Shown: piece after piece, positions 9,097-16,837 of the stretch
How the letters are laid out: the number at the start of each line of letters is the position of its first letter
How positions within the stretch are numbered: the first letter of the stretch is position 1
Origin: Streptomyces sp. NBC_01198
GTDB taxonomy: Bacteria; Actinomycetota; Actinomycetes; Streptomycetales; Streptomycetaceae
Length of the DNA stretch: 64,000 nucleotides
Assembly (NCBI RefSeq): GCF_036010485.1
Contig: NZ_CP108568.1
Location: 6,556,001-6,620,000 of the forward strand
Direction of reading: 5' to 3'
Notes under the pieces: model-generated
What the model saw: only the letters and a program-made list of their open reading frames with translations
Database searches by the model: none
Told to the model about the DNA's origin: nothing
Position numbers and translations under genes: made by a program

Positions 9097-10707
9097 ATGA
9101 GCAACGGTCAGGCCTCAACCCCTCCTCCCGCGGTGCACGCCGAGGGTGTCGTCAAGCGCTTCGGGCCCACCGTCGCGCTGGACCAGGTGGGCATCACCGT
9201 GGCGGTCGGCGACTCGCACGCGCTGGTCGGCCGCAACGGTGCGGGCAAGTCCACCCTGGTGTCGGTGCTGACCGGGCTGCACGCACCCGACGCGGGCCGG
9301 GTCGCCTTCCTCGGCGAACCCGCGCCCGCTCCGGGTGACACCGCCGCCTGGCAGGCCAGGGTCGCCTGCGTCTACCAGAAGTCCATGGTGGTCCCCGAGC
9401 TGACGGTCGCCGAGAACCTGTACCTCAACAGGTTCGAACGCGGCCGGATCCGCTGGTCCAAACTGCGGGCCGACGCCCGCGACCTGCTCGCCGAGTACGG
9501 CGTCGACGTCGACCCCAGCACCCGGGCCGGCGATCTCACCGTGGAGCAGGGCCAGTTCGTGGAGATCGCACGGGCGCTCTCCTTCGGCGCCCGGTTCATC
9601 ATCCTGGACGAGCCGACCGCGCAGCTCGACGCGGCCGGTATCGAGCGGCTGTTCAGCAAGCTGCGCGAACTGCAGCAGCAGGGCGTGGCGTTCCTGTTCA
9701 TCTCGCACCACCTCCAGGAGGTCTACGACCTCTGCAGCACCGTCACGGTCTACCGCGACGCCCGCCACATCCTCACCGCGCCCGTCGCGGAGCTGGACAA
9801 GGCGGACCTCGTGGCGGCCATGACGGGCGAGGCGGCGCAGGCCGCCTCCACCTGGCACGCCAAGTCCGCGGCGGCCGCCGCGAGTTCCGCCGCGGCCACC
9901 GGCGGGTCCGGGGCGGCGGGGGAGTCCCCCGACAGGCCCGCGGAGCCGTCGGACGGCGCGGTGCTGCGGGCCGAGGCGCTCGCTCTGGAGGGCGCCTTCC
10001 AGCCGATCGACTTCGCGGTGGCCGCCGGCGAGGTCCTCGGCCTGGCCGGCGCCACCGCCAGCGGCAACACCGCGCTCGGCGAGACGCTGGTGGGCCTGCG
10101 CAAGGCCACCGGCGGCCGGGCGTCGGTGGACGGCAGGGGCGTACGCCCGGGCAGCGTGCCGCACGCGCTGAACGCCGGCATCGGCTACGTCCCCGAGGAC
10201 CGGCACCGGCAGGGCCTGGTGCTGGGCCGCAGCGTGGCGGAGAACGCCACGCTCACCGTGACCGACCAGCTGGGCCCGTACGGCACCGTGTTGCCGTCGC
10301 GGACCCGTACGTTCGCCCAGCGGATGATCGACTCGCTGGACATCAAGACCTCGGGGCCCGCCCAGTCGGTCTCCGACCTGTCGGGCGGGAACCAGCAGAA
10401 GGTCGTCATCGCGCGGGCGCTGGCCCGCGACCCGCGGGTGCTGGTGGCCATCCGGCCGACCGCGGGCGTCGACGTGAAGTCCAAGGACGCGCTGCTCGGC
10501 GTGGTCCGCGGGGTGGCCGACCGGGGCGACGCGGCCGTCATCGTCTCCGACGAGCTCGACGACCTGCGGGTCTGCGACCGGGTGATCGCGCTCTTCCACG
10601 GACGGGTGATCGCCGAGTTCGGCAGCGGATGGACCGACCGGGACCTGGTCTCGGCGATGGAAGGGCTGCCCGCGGGCGCGGGCGGCGACAAGGGAGCCGA
10701 GGAATGA
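9097..10707 (+). CDS. sugar ABC transporter ATP-binding protein, two nucleotide-binding domains
   Basis: A 536 aa tandem ATPase of the RbsA/MglA family. The first domain has an intact Walker A (GRNGAGKS, residues 45-52) and Walker B (FIILDEPTAQLD), with a divergent signature LTVEQGQ. The second, after an Ala/Gly/Ser-rich linker (about residues 253-280), keeps the signature LSGGNQQK but lacks a normal Walker A (GATASGNTALG) and its Walker B reads VLVAIRPTAGVDV, without the Asp and catalytic Glu. One functional site plus one degenerate site is therefore likely; the linker is unusually low in complexity. The stop overlaps the permease start (ATGA). Confidence 0.9.
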   Translation: MSNGQASTPPPAVHAEGVVKRFGPTVALDQVGITVAVGDSHALVGRNGAGKSTLVSVLTGLHAPDAGRVAFLGEPAPAPGDTAAWQARVACVYQKSMVVPELTVAENLYLNRFERGRIRWSKLRADARDLLAEYGVDVDPSTRAGDLTVEQGQFVEIARALSFGARFIILDEPTAQLDAAGIERLFSKLRELQQQGVAFLFISHHLQEVYDLCSTVTVYRDARHILTAPVAELDKADLVAAMTGEAAQAASTWHAKSAAAAASSAAATGGSGAAGESPDRPAEPSDGAVLRAEALALEGAFQPIDFAVAAGEVLGLAGATASGNTALGETLVGLRKATGGRASVDGRGVRPGSVPHALNAGIGYVPEDRHRQGLVLGRSVAENATLTVTDQLGPYGTVLPSRTRTFAQRMIDSLDIKTSGPAQSVSDLSGGNQQKVVIARALARDPRVLVAIRPTAGVDVKSKDALLGVVRGVADRGDAAVIVSDELDDLRVCDRVIALFHGRVIAEFGSGWTDRDLVSAMEGLPAGAGGDKGAEE

Positions 10708-11741
10708 GTGAGACCACCGAGTTGAGCGCCGACCTGGCCGTATCCGGCAAACCCCGCCCAGCGGCGCCGCGCTTCCAGCTCAGCCGCTACCGCGACCTGT
10801 CGCTGATCCCGGTGATCCTGGTCCTGGGCGTCATCGGCTTCATCGTGTCGCCGGTGTTCCTGACCTCGGACAACCTGATCGGCGTGCTCCAGCAGAGCAG
10901 CGAGCTGAGCCTGCTGGTGCTCGCCGAGGCGCTGATCCTGATATGCGGCCGGATGGACCTCTCGCTGGAGTCCACCATCGGTGTCGCGCCGGTCATCGCG
11001 ATGTGGCTGGTGCTGCCCAGCAGCGGCCCCGCCACCTTCCACGGCATCGGGCTCTTCCCGACCTGGTCCTCGATCCCGGTCTGCCTGGTGGTGGGCCTGG
11101 TCATCGGCGCCGTCAACGGCTTCCTGATCCTCAAGCTGCGGGTCAACGGCTTCATCGCCACCCTCGGCATGCTGACCATGCTGCGCGGCCTGCAGGACGG
11201 CGTCGCGCAGGGCAAGTCGATCGTGGCGGTGCCGTCGTCCTTCTCCTACCTGGGCAAGGCGTCCTGGTTCGGGGCGCCGGCCGCGGTGTGGATCTGCCTG
11301 ATCCTCTTCGTGATCGGCGGCCTGGCACTGGGCTACCTGCGGCACGGCAGGGCGCTGTACGCGATCGGCGGCAACACCGAGGCGGCCAGGGCGGCCGGTA
11401 TCCGGGTGGACCGGATCACCTGGATCGTGCTGGCGCTCGGCGGCCTGATCGCCGCCTTCGCCGGTGTGCTCTACGCCGGCCACTACGGCGCGATCTCCGC
11501 CACCCAGGGCGACGGCTGGATCTTCCAGGTCTTCGCCGCCACCGTCATCGGCGGGGTCAGCCTCAACGGCGGCCGGGGCACGCTCTTCGGCGCTCTCACC
11601 GGCGTGGTCAGCCTGCAACTGGTGGTGAACGTCACGACCCTTGGCGGCGTGCCGCCGCTGTGGGACAAGTTCCTCTACGGTGCCATCATCATCGTCGCCC
11701 TGATCATCTCCCGCTTCGCGAGCGGCGAGAAGCAGGACTGA
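10704..11741 (+). CDS. sugar ABC transporter permease
   Basis: A 345 aa polytopic membrane protein of the BPD_transp_2 (RbsC-like) family, with roughly nine or ten hydrophobic segments. Family signatures include GRMDLSLESTIG near residue 80, the conserved RVNGFIATLGMLTMLRG region, and AIGGNTEAARAAGI, the cytoplasmic loop that contacts the ATPase. The soluble N-terminal tail is about 30 residues. ATG 10704 overlaps the ATPase stop. It completes a three-gene importer (binding protein, double ATPase, one permease that would form a homodimer). Confidence 0.92.
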   Translation: MSETTELSADLAVSGKPRPAAPRFQLSRYRDLSLIPVILVLGVIGFIVSPVFLTSDNLIGVLQQSSELSLLVLAEALILICGRMDLSLESTIGVAPVIAMWLVLPSSGPATFHGIGLFPTWSSIPVCLVVGLVIGAVNGFLILKLRVNGFIATLGMLTMLRGLQDGVAQGKSIVAVPSSFSYLGKASWFGAPAAVWICLILFVIGGLALGYLRHGRALYAIGGNTEAARAAGIRVDRITWIVLALGGLIAAFAGVLYAGHYGAISATQGDGWIFQVFAATVIGGVSLNGGRGTLFGALTGVVSLQLVVNVTTLGGVPPLWDKFLYGAIIIVALIISRFASGEKQD

Positions 11742-11832
11742 CCGCAGGACTGACCCGACCCCCGACCCGTCATCGACCCGACCCGACCCGGTCCGACCGC
11801 AGCCGGCCCAGCCCAGCAGAAAGACATCCCGT

Positions 11833-12834
11833 ATGCCCGTACCGGCACTGCCCCGGCTCGGCCTCGGCTGCGCGCCGCTGGCCAATCTCTACCGCGCCAT
11901 CACCGACGAGGAGGCGGAGGCCACCGTGGCCGCCGCTTTCGACGCGGGGCGTCCCGTCACCTACCTCGACACCGCCCCGCACTACGGGCTGGGCCGCTCC
12001 GAGGAGCGGCTCGGCCGGGCGCTGGCCGGCCGGGACCGCTCGTCCTACTCGCTGTCCACCAAGGTGGGGCGCCGGCTGCGCGACCTCCCGGCGGGGGAGC
12101 AGCCCGACGGCCAGGGCTTCACCGACGTCCCCGGCCGGGTCAGGGTCTGGGACTTCACCGCCGACGGCATCCGGGCCACGCTGGAGGGCTCCCTGGAGCG
12201 GCTCGGCGTGGACGCCGTCGACATCGTCTACCTGCACGACGTCGAGGACCACCTGCCCGAGGTCTACGCCACCGGCTTCCCTGCGCTCGCCGAACTGCGC
12301 GACCAGGGCCTGGTCAAGGCGATCGGGTTCGGCATGAACCACAGCGACATCCTGGCCCGGCTGGTCGCCGACCTCGACGTCGACGTGGTGCTGTGCGCGG
12401 GCCGCTGGACCCTGCTGGAACGCACCGCCTACGACGACCTGCTGCCGGTGTGCGAGCGCCGCGGCACCAAGGTCGTCGTCGGCGGCGTCTACAACTCCGG
12501 CCTGCTGGCCGACCCCGGGCCCGGTGCGCACTACGACTACGCGCCCGCACCGCAGGAGTTGATCGACCGGGCGCTGGACATCGCCGCGGTCTGCGGCGAG
12601 TTCGGCGTCCCGCTGCGGGCCGCCGCGCTGCGCTACCCCTTCGCGCACCCCAGCGTGGTCTCCGCGGTCGTCGGCGCCGCGAGCCCCGAAGAAGTGCGGG
12701 ACAACGCCGCGCTGTTCGAGCACGACATCCCGGACGCGATGTGGCACGCGCTGGTCGAGCGCGGGCTGCTCGACAAGGACGTGCCGCTGCCGCTCGCGGC
12801 CGGCCTCCCGGCGACTCCCGCGGCGGGGGAGTAG
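11833..12834 (+). CDS. aldo/keto reductase, probable L-fucose (aldose) 1-dehydrogenase
   Basis: A 333 aa aldo/keto reductase with the catalytic tetrad in place: Asp and Tyr in YLDTAPHYGLG (about residues 41-51), Lys in STKVGRRL and His in VYLHDVEDH. The sequence style (LGLGCAPLANLYRAITDEEA at the start, the GFGMNHS turn) is that of the L-fucose/D-threo-aldose dehydrogenase group that oxidises the sugar to its lactone. Two bases separate its stop from the following lactonase ATG. The 91 bp gap before it holds a run of CGACCC repeats (about 11756-11790) and no terminator. The substrate is inferred from the operon. Confidence 0.82.
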   Translation: MPVPALPRLGLGCAPLANLYRAITDEEAEATVAAAFDAGRPVTYLDTAPHYGLGRSEERLGRALAGRDRSSYSLSTKVGRRLRDLPAGEQPDGQGFTDVPGRVRVWDFTADGIRATLEGSLERLGVDAVDIVYLHDVEDHLPEVYATGFPALAELRDQGLVKAIGFGMNHSDILARLVADLDVDVVLCAGRWTLLERTAYDDLLPVCERRGTKVVVGGVYNSGLLADPGPGAHYDYAPAPQELIDRALDIAAVCGEFGVPLRAAALRYPFAHPSVVSAVVGAASPEEVRDNAALFEHDIPDAMWHALVERGLLDKDVPLPLAAGLPATPAAGE

Positions 12835-12836
12835 CG

Positions 12837-13667
12837 ATGCGGATCGACGCGCACCACCACCTGTGGGACCTCACCAGGCGTCCGCAGCCCTGGCTGCACG
12901 GGGCCGCCCTGGGCCCCATCGCCCGCACCTTCGAACGGGGGGACCTCGAACCGCTGCTGCTGGCGAACGGCATCGACGCGACCGTCGTCGTGCAGTCCAG
13001 CTCGTCGCTGGACGAGACCCGCGAACTGCTGGCGCTCGCCGCCGCCTCCGGGGGGCGGATCGCCGGCGTCGTCGGCTGGGCCGACCTCACCGACCCCGCG
13101 CTCGCCGACGTCCTGGTCTCGCTGACCGGCCCGCTGGTCGGGATTCGCCACCAGGTCCAGGACGAGTCCGACCCGTGGTGGCTGGCCCGCGCCGGCGTCC
13201 GCCGCGGCCTGGCCACGGTCGCCGCGGCGGGCCTGGCGTACGACCTGCTGGTCACCCCGCGCGAGCTGCCCGCGGCGCTGGAGACGGCGGCGGCGCTGCC
13301 CGAACTGCGCTTCGTCCTCGACCACGCGGCCAAGCCGCGCATCGCCTCCGGCGGTTGGGAGCCGTGGGCCGCGGACCTCAGGGAGCTGGCCACGCTGCCG
13401 AACGTGACGTGCAAGCTGTCCGGGCTGGTGACCGAGGCCAGTTGGTCCGGCTGGAAGCCGGCCGACATCCTTCCCTACGCGCACCACGTCCTCGACGTGT
13501 TCGGCCCAGAGCGCGTGCTGTTCGGCTCCGACTGGCCGGTCTGCACACTCGCCGCCACCTACGCCGACGTGGTCGCACTGGCGGAGTCCGCCACCGCCGG
13601 CCTCTCCCCGACCGAGTCCGCATCCGTCTTCGGCACGACCGCATCCCACGTCTACGCCCTCCCCTAA
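12837..13667 (+). CDS. amidohydrolase family protein, probable L-fuconolactonase
   Basis: A 276 aa metal-dependent hydrolase of the amidohydrolase_2 family. The N-terminal RIDAHHHLWD supplies the HxH motif, VLDHAAKPRI a further His, and LFGSDWPVC the conserved Asp. Members of this subgroup hydrolyse fuconolactone, rhamnonolactone or related lactones. It fits between the aldose dehydrogenase and the fuconate dehydratase in the pathway. The ATG starts 2 nt after the previous stop, with the GGGGGAG of the upstream gene's end serving as ribosome-binding site. It appears to be the last gene of the operon; a repeat pair follows. Confidence 0.85.
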   Translation: MRIDAHHHLWDLTRRPQPWLHGAALGPIARTFERGDLEPLLLANGIDATVVVQSSSSLDETRELLALAAASGGRIAGVVGWADLTDPALADVLVSLTGPLVGIRHQVQDESDPWWLARAGVRRGLATVAAAGLAYDLLVTPRELPAALETAAALPELRFVLDHAAKPRIASGGWEPWAADLRELATLPNVTCKLSGLVTEASWSGWKPADILPYAHHVLDVFGPERVLFGSDWPVCTLAATYADVVALAESATAGLSPTESASVFGTTASHVYALP

Positions 13668-13689
13668 CCCACCCCGTCAGGGCCGCGAC

Positions 13690-13820
13690 GAACTGCGCGC
13701 CCAGCGCGGATGGCGGGAAGCAGGCGAGCCCACGGCAAGTGGCACCCACCCAGGGGCGCGGGGAACTGCGCGCCCAGCGCGGACGGCGGGAGACAGGCGA
13801 GGCCACGGCAAGTGGCACCC
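13690..13820. repeat. two direct copies of a 58 bp intergenic repeat
   Basis: Copies at 13690-13747 and 13763-13820 differ at only about 4 of 58 positions; each begins GAACTGCGCGCCCAGCGCGG and ends CACGGCAAGTGGCACCC. A diverged third copy lies at 47360-47416 after prcA, and the 21 bp AGGGGCGCGGGGAACTGCGCG-type block at 13752-13772 occurs exactly inverted at 47252-47272. The pair fills the gap between the convergent lactonase and GntR genes. It looks like an interspersed, non-coding streptomycete repeat; no transposase is present. Confidence 0.85.
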
Positions 13821-13857
13821 CAGGAGCCCGAGCCGGCCGCAGGGCGGTGGGTGCGGG

Positions 13858-14529
13858 CTACAGGGTGGAGCGGAGCCATTGTTCGACGCTGGCGACGTGG
13901 ACCGTCGCCCAGGCCCGCGCGGCCTCGGCGTCGCGATCCCTGAGCGCGCTCAGGATCGCCCGGTGCTCGTGCAGCGTCCGCGACACCGCGTCCTCCTGCG
14001 TGAGGCCGCGCCAGACGCGCGCGCGGGTCGTGGGGCCCGACAGGCCGTCCAGCAGGGAGCACAGCACCGAATTGCCCGAGCCCTGCACGATGCCGCGGTG
14101 GAACTCCAGGTCGGAGGCGACCAGTTCCTCCACCGACGGCTCCGGCCCGAGCGCGTCGAGCTTGCCCTCCAGGACGTCGAGCTCGTCCTCCGGGATGCGG
14201 ATCGCCGCCATCGCGGTGGCGGCCGGCTCCAGGATGCGGCGCACGGCCAGGAACTCGAGCACCGTGTCGTCGCGGTGGAAGTCCACCACGAAGCTCAGCG
14301 CTTCGAGCAGCAGTTGCGGGTCGAGGCTGGTGACGTACGTGCCGTCGCCCTGCCGGACGTCGAGGATGCGGATCAGCGACAGCGCCCGTACCGCCTCGCG
14401 CAGCGAGTTGCGGGACAGACCCAGCTCGGCCGCCAGCTCGCTCTCCTTGGGGAGCCGGTCACCGGGCCGCAGCGCCCCGGAGACGATCATCTCCTTGATC
14501 TTCTCGATCGCCTCGTCGGTGACCGCCAT
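13858..14529 (-). CDS. GntR family regulator, FCD (FadR-like) subgroup
   Basis: A 223 aa regulator. The N-terminal winged helix contains GALRPGDRLPKESELAAELG and SRNSLREAVRALS (residues about 15-55), followed by the RQGDGTYV wing. The C-terminal FCD all-helical effector domain has the metal/ligand-binding residues in SDLEFHRGIV and LHEHRAIL. ATG 14529 is preceded by GGGGAGGG, making it preferable to an upstream in-frame extension of 28 residues. It is convergent to the fucose operon and the obvious local regulator; the operator-like motif in its own promoter, shared with the dehydratase promoter, suggests autoregulation. Sugar-acid effectors are typical for the family. Confidence 0.88.
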   Translation of the reverse strand: MAVTDEAIEKIKEMIVSGALRPGDRLPKESELAAELGLSRNSLREAVRALSLIRILDVRQGDGTYVTSLDPQLLLEALSFVVDFHRDDTVLEFLAVRRILEPAATAMAAIRIPEDELDVLEGKLDALGPEPSVEELVASDLEFHRGIVQGSGNSVLCSLLDGLSGPTTRARVWRGLTQEDAVSRTLHEHRAILSALRDRDAEAARAWATVHVASVEQWLRSTL

Positions 14530-14568
14530 CTGCGCCCTCCCCTTGTTCCGGTCCCGCAGCGCCGCCAG

Positions 14569-14582
14569 ACCTCCGATGTATA
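14569..14582 (-). promoter_or_regulatory. candidate GntR operator over its own promoter
   Basis: Bases 14569-14579 read ACCTCCGATGT, one mismatch from the palindrome ACATC-C-GATGT found before the fuconate dehydratase gene. Read in the direction of the regulator gene, TATACATCGGA (14582-14572) is identical to 5803-5813, including a TATACA that could be the -10. It lies about 45 bp upstream of the start codon. Confidence 0.6.
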
Positions 14583-14629
14583 CCCTCATTATGTGCCCGG
14601 GAGGCCCGATCACCTAACGAAACGGGAAT

Positions 14630-15427
14630 TCAGCGACCTGCGTATCTGCTGGGCGGCGCGCCGACCGCGGCGGTGAAGTCCCGGGTCAGATGCGCCTGGT
14701 CGGCGTAGCCGAGATCCGCGGCGAGCGCCGCCCAGTCGATGCCGGCCCCCGCGTCGGCGCGCGCGGCGGCCTCGTGCAGCCGCGCCCTGCGCAGCACCCA
14801 CTTCGGCGAGGCGCCGACGTATTCGGCGAAGAGCCGTTGCAGCCGGCGTACCGGCATGTCCAGCTCGCGGGCCAGCTCGTCCACCCGGAAGAGCTGCGGG
14901 CGGGCGGTGATCGCCTCGACCAGCCCGGCGACCTCGGCGACCTGCGGGTCGGGGTCAAGCGCCGGCAGCAGGCCGAGTAGGAAGCCGTCGGCGTGCGCGG
15001 CCATCGCCGCCAGGCCGTCCAGCGCCAGCACCTGCCGGCCCACCTCGGCCACCCCGGCTCCGAAGATGTCGGCGGCCGGGACTGCGCGGTCGGCGAGGTC
15101 GGCCACCGGGCCCAGGGCGAAGGGCCGGAAGGCCCCCGGCCGGAACTTCACCCCGAAGACCTGCCCCGCACCCGCCAGCCGCCGCACGAACAGCCCGCGC
15201 TGGACCCCGTAGACCAGCGCGCCCCGCGGCTCGAAGACCAGGTGCACGTTCGGGTGCGCGAGCACCTTCTGCTCGTACGGGTCGCGCCCGCGCAGGTCCC
15301 AGCGGGGGTTCCAGTAGCCGTCCACCAGGGCGGCGAGGCCGGGCGCCGCCGCCTGCCGCCGCACGTCGAGGAAGCCGGCCGACTCGTCAGGCCGCAGGAC
15401 TCCGCGGCCCAAGTCGTGCATGCTCAT
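14630..15427 (-). CDS. AraC family transcriptional regulator
   Basis: A 265 aa protein with an N-terminal sensor domain of the DUF6597 type (residues about 1-150; VLAHPNVHLVFEPRG and VFGVKFRPGAFRPF are visible) and a C-terminal AraC helix-turn-helix pair (about 165-260). The latter contains DELARELDMPVRRLQRLFAE and LGYADQAHLTRDFTAAVG, the expected second helix-turn-helix. It is divergent from the TIGR03086 gene (65 bp between starts) and may control it. The effector is unknown. It does not share the orientation or motif of the fucose operon. Confidence 0.9.
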   Translation of the reverse strand: MSMHDLGRGVLRPDESAGFLDVRRQAAAPGLAALVDGYWNPRWDLRGRDPYEQKVLAHPNVHLVFEPRGALVYGVQRGLFVRRLAGAGQVFGVKFRPGAFRPFALGPVADLADRAVPAADIFGAGVAEVGRQVLALDGLAAMAAHADGFLLGLLPALDPDPQVAEVAGLVEAITARPQLFRVDELARELDMPVRRLQRLFAEYVGASPKWVLRRARLHEAAARADAGAGIDWAALAADLGYADQAHLTRDFTAAVGAPPSRYAGR

Positions 15428-15491
15428 GGCGGCAGCCTACTGTCGCGTTTGTTCAAGACGGGCCCGTGCGGGCCCGCATAGCGTCGCGGGC

Positions 15492-16055
15492 ATGAACTTC
15501 CACGCACAGATCGCCGACAGCGCGCGGGAGGCGGCCCGTATCGCCGCCGGAACCGGGCAGGACCGGCTCGACGGCCCCACCCCCTGCGCCGACTACGACA
15601 CCCGCACCCTGGTCAACCATCTGGTCGCCTACACCGGCATCGGCATGGAGCTGCGGGCCAGGCGGGAACCGCACCCCGACGACCTCGCCACCCGGGACTT
15701 CACCGCCGACCCGCAGTGGGCGCGGCACTACGCGGAGCAGCTGGACCGCTCGGTGGCCGCCTGGGCGGACCCGGCCGTCTGGGAGGGCGAGATCGCCTCG
15801 ATGCCGGCCGAGGGCACGGCCGCGATGCTCTTCCTCGAACTGTGCCTGCACGGCTGGGACCTGGCCAGGGCCACCGGGCAGGACTACCGGGTCGCCGCGG
15901 CCACCGCGGAGCGGCTGCTGGCAGCGGTGCGCGAATACGGTGAGATGTACCGCGAGTACAAGGGCTTCGCCGAGCCGGTCGAGGTGCCCGGGGGCGCCGG
16001 TGACCTGGAAACCGCTGTCGCGCTGTCGGGCCGCGACCCATACTGGGCCGGATGA
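15492..16055 (+). CDS. TIGR03086 family metal-binding protein (DinB/maleylpyruvate-isomerase-like fold)
   Basis: A 187 aa helical protein of the DinB-like superfamily. The family's typical opening (ADYDTRTLVNHLVAYTG, His about 38) and metal-binding His in ELCLHGWDLARATGQ (about 119) are present. Biochemical function is generally unknown; some relatives are mycothiol-dependent enzymes, which would fit an actinomycete. A TAGCGT hexamer at 15479-15484 lies 7 nt before the ATG and there is no good Shine-Dalgarno, so the transcript may be leaderless. The stop overlaps the start of the next gene. Confidence 0.85.
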   Translation: MNFHAQIADSAREAARIAAGTGQDRLDGPTPCADYDTRTLVNHLVAYTGIGMELRARREPHPDDLATRDFTADPQWARHYAEQLDRSVAAWADPAVWEGEIASMPAEGTAAMLFLELCLHGWDLARATGQDYRVAAATAERLLAAVREYGEMYREYKGFAEPVEVPGGAGDLETAVALSGRDPYWAG

Positions 16056-16819
16056 TCCAACACGAGCTGATCTCCCGGGTACGGGAGCTGTGCCGGGCGG
16101 ACCCGGGCGTGCGGGCGGCCGCGATGTACGGCTCGTTCGCGGCCGGGGAGGGCGACGAGCACAGCGACGTCGAGTTCTGGCTGTTCCTCGACCCGGCGGC
16201 CCGTGCCGCGCTCGACCCGGCCGCCTGGTGCGCGCGGGTCGCCCCGGTGCACCTGGTGGTGCGCAACGAGTTCGGCACCCATGTCGCGTTCTTCCCCGGC
16301 CCGGTGCGCGGCGAGTTCCACTTCGCCACCACCGACGACATCGGCTCGGTCGGCGAATGGCCGGCCCGCGGCGCGGCGGTGGACGCGATGGTGGTCGTCG
16401 ACCGGGACGGCCGGCTCACCCCGGTGCTCGCCGCGCTGCCCGAGCGGCCGGTGATCCCCGGCACCCCGGCGGAGGTCGCCGACCTGTGCGGCCGGTTCGC
16501 CAACTGGCTGGTGCTCGCCTTGCACGTGTCGGCCCGCGGCGAGCTGCTGCGGGCGCAGGACGCGCTGGGGCACGCCGCCCGCCACCTGCTGTGGATGGCC
16601 AGACTCGCCGAGCACAGCACCGGCCACTGGCTCACGCCGTCTCGCGCGGCCGAGGCCGAACTGCCCGCCCGTACGGTCGCGGCGGTCGCCGAACTGACGC
16701 CGGCGGCGCTGTGGCGTGAGGGGCGGGACCGCTGGCTGACCCTGCTGGCGGCGGCCGGCGGCGAGCCGCCGGCCGCCCTGTTCGCCGAGCTGGACCGGCT
16801 GGCGGCGCCAGAGAGCTAG
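16052..16819 (+). CDS. nucleotidyltransferase, Lnu(B/F)-like
   Basis: A 255 aa protein with the minimal nucleotidyltransferase signature YGSFAAGEGDEHSDVEFW (about residues 25-42; Gly-Ser then Asp-x-Glu for metals) and a helical C-terminal half. The arrangement resembles lincosamide nucleotidyltransferases of the Lnu(B)/Lnu(F) type, which adenylylate lincosamides, but family-wide resemblance does not establish resistance; many environmental homologues have unknown substrates. The start overlaps the TIGR03086 stop by 4 nt, indicating a two-gene operon. It is convergent with glpD (18 bp gap, no strong hairpin seen). Confidence 0.78.
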   Translation: MIQHELISRVRELCRADPGVRAAAMYGSFAAGEGDEHSDVEFWLFLDPAARAALDPAAWCARVAPVHLVVRNEFGTHVAFFPGPVRGEFHFATTDDIGSVGEWPARGAAVDAMVVVDRDGRLTPVLAALPERPVIPGTPAEVADLCGRFANWLVLALHVSARGELLRAQDALGHAARHLLWMARLAEHSTGHWLTPSRAAEAELPARTVAAVAELTPAALWREGRDRWLTLLAAAGGEPPAALFAELDRLAAPES

Positions 16820-16837
16820 CCCCCGGGACGTACGCCG

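Noticed and set aside
11742-11832. CGACCC-rich tract as a CRISPR-like or regulatory repeat
   Set aside because: The units are short, irregular hexamers in a 91 bp gap and look like simple-sequence drift.
16052-16819. Lincomycin resistance gene
   Set aside because: Only motif-level resemblance to Lnu enzymes can be seen; resistance cannot be claimed.
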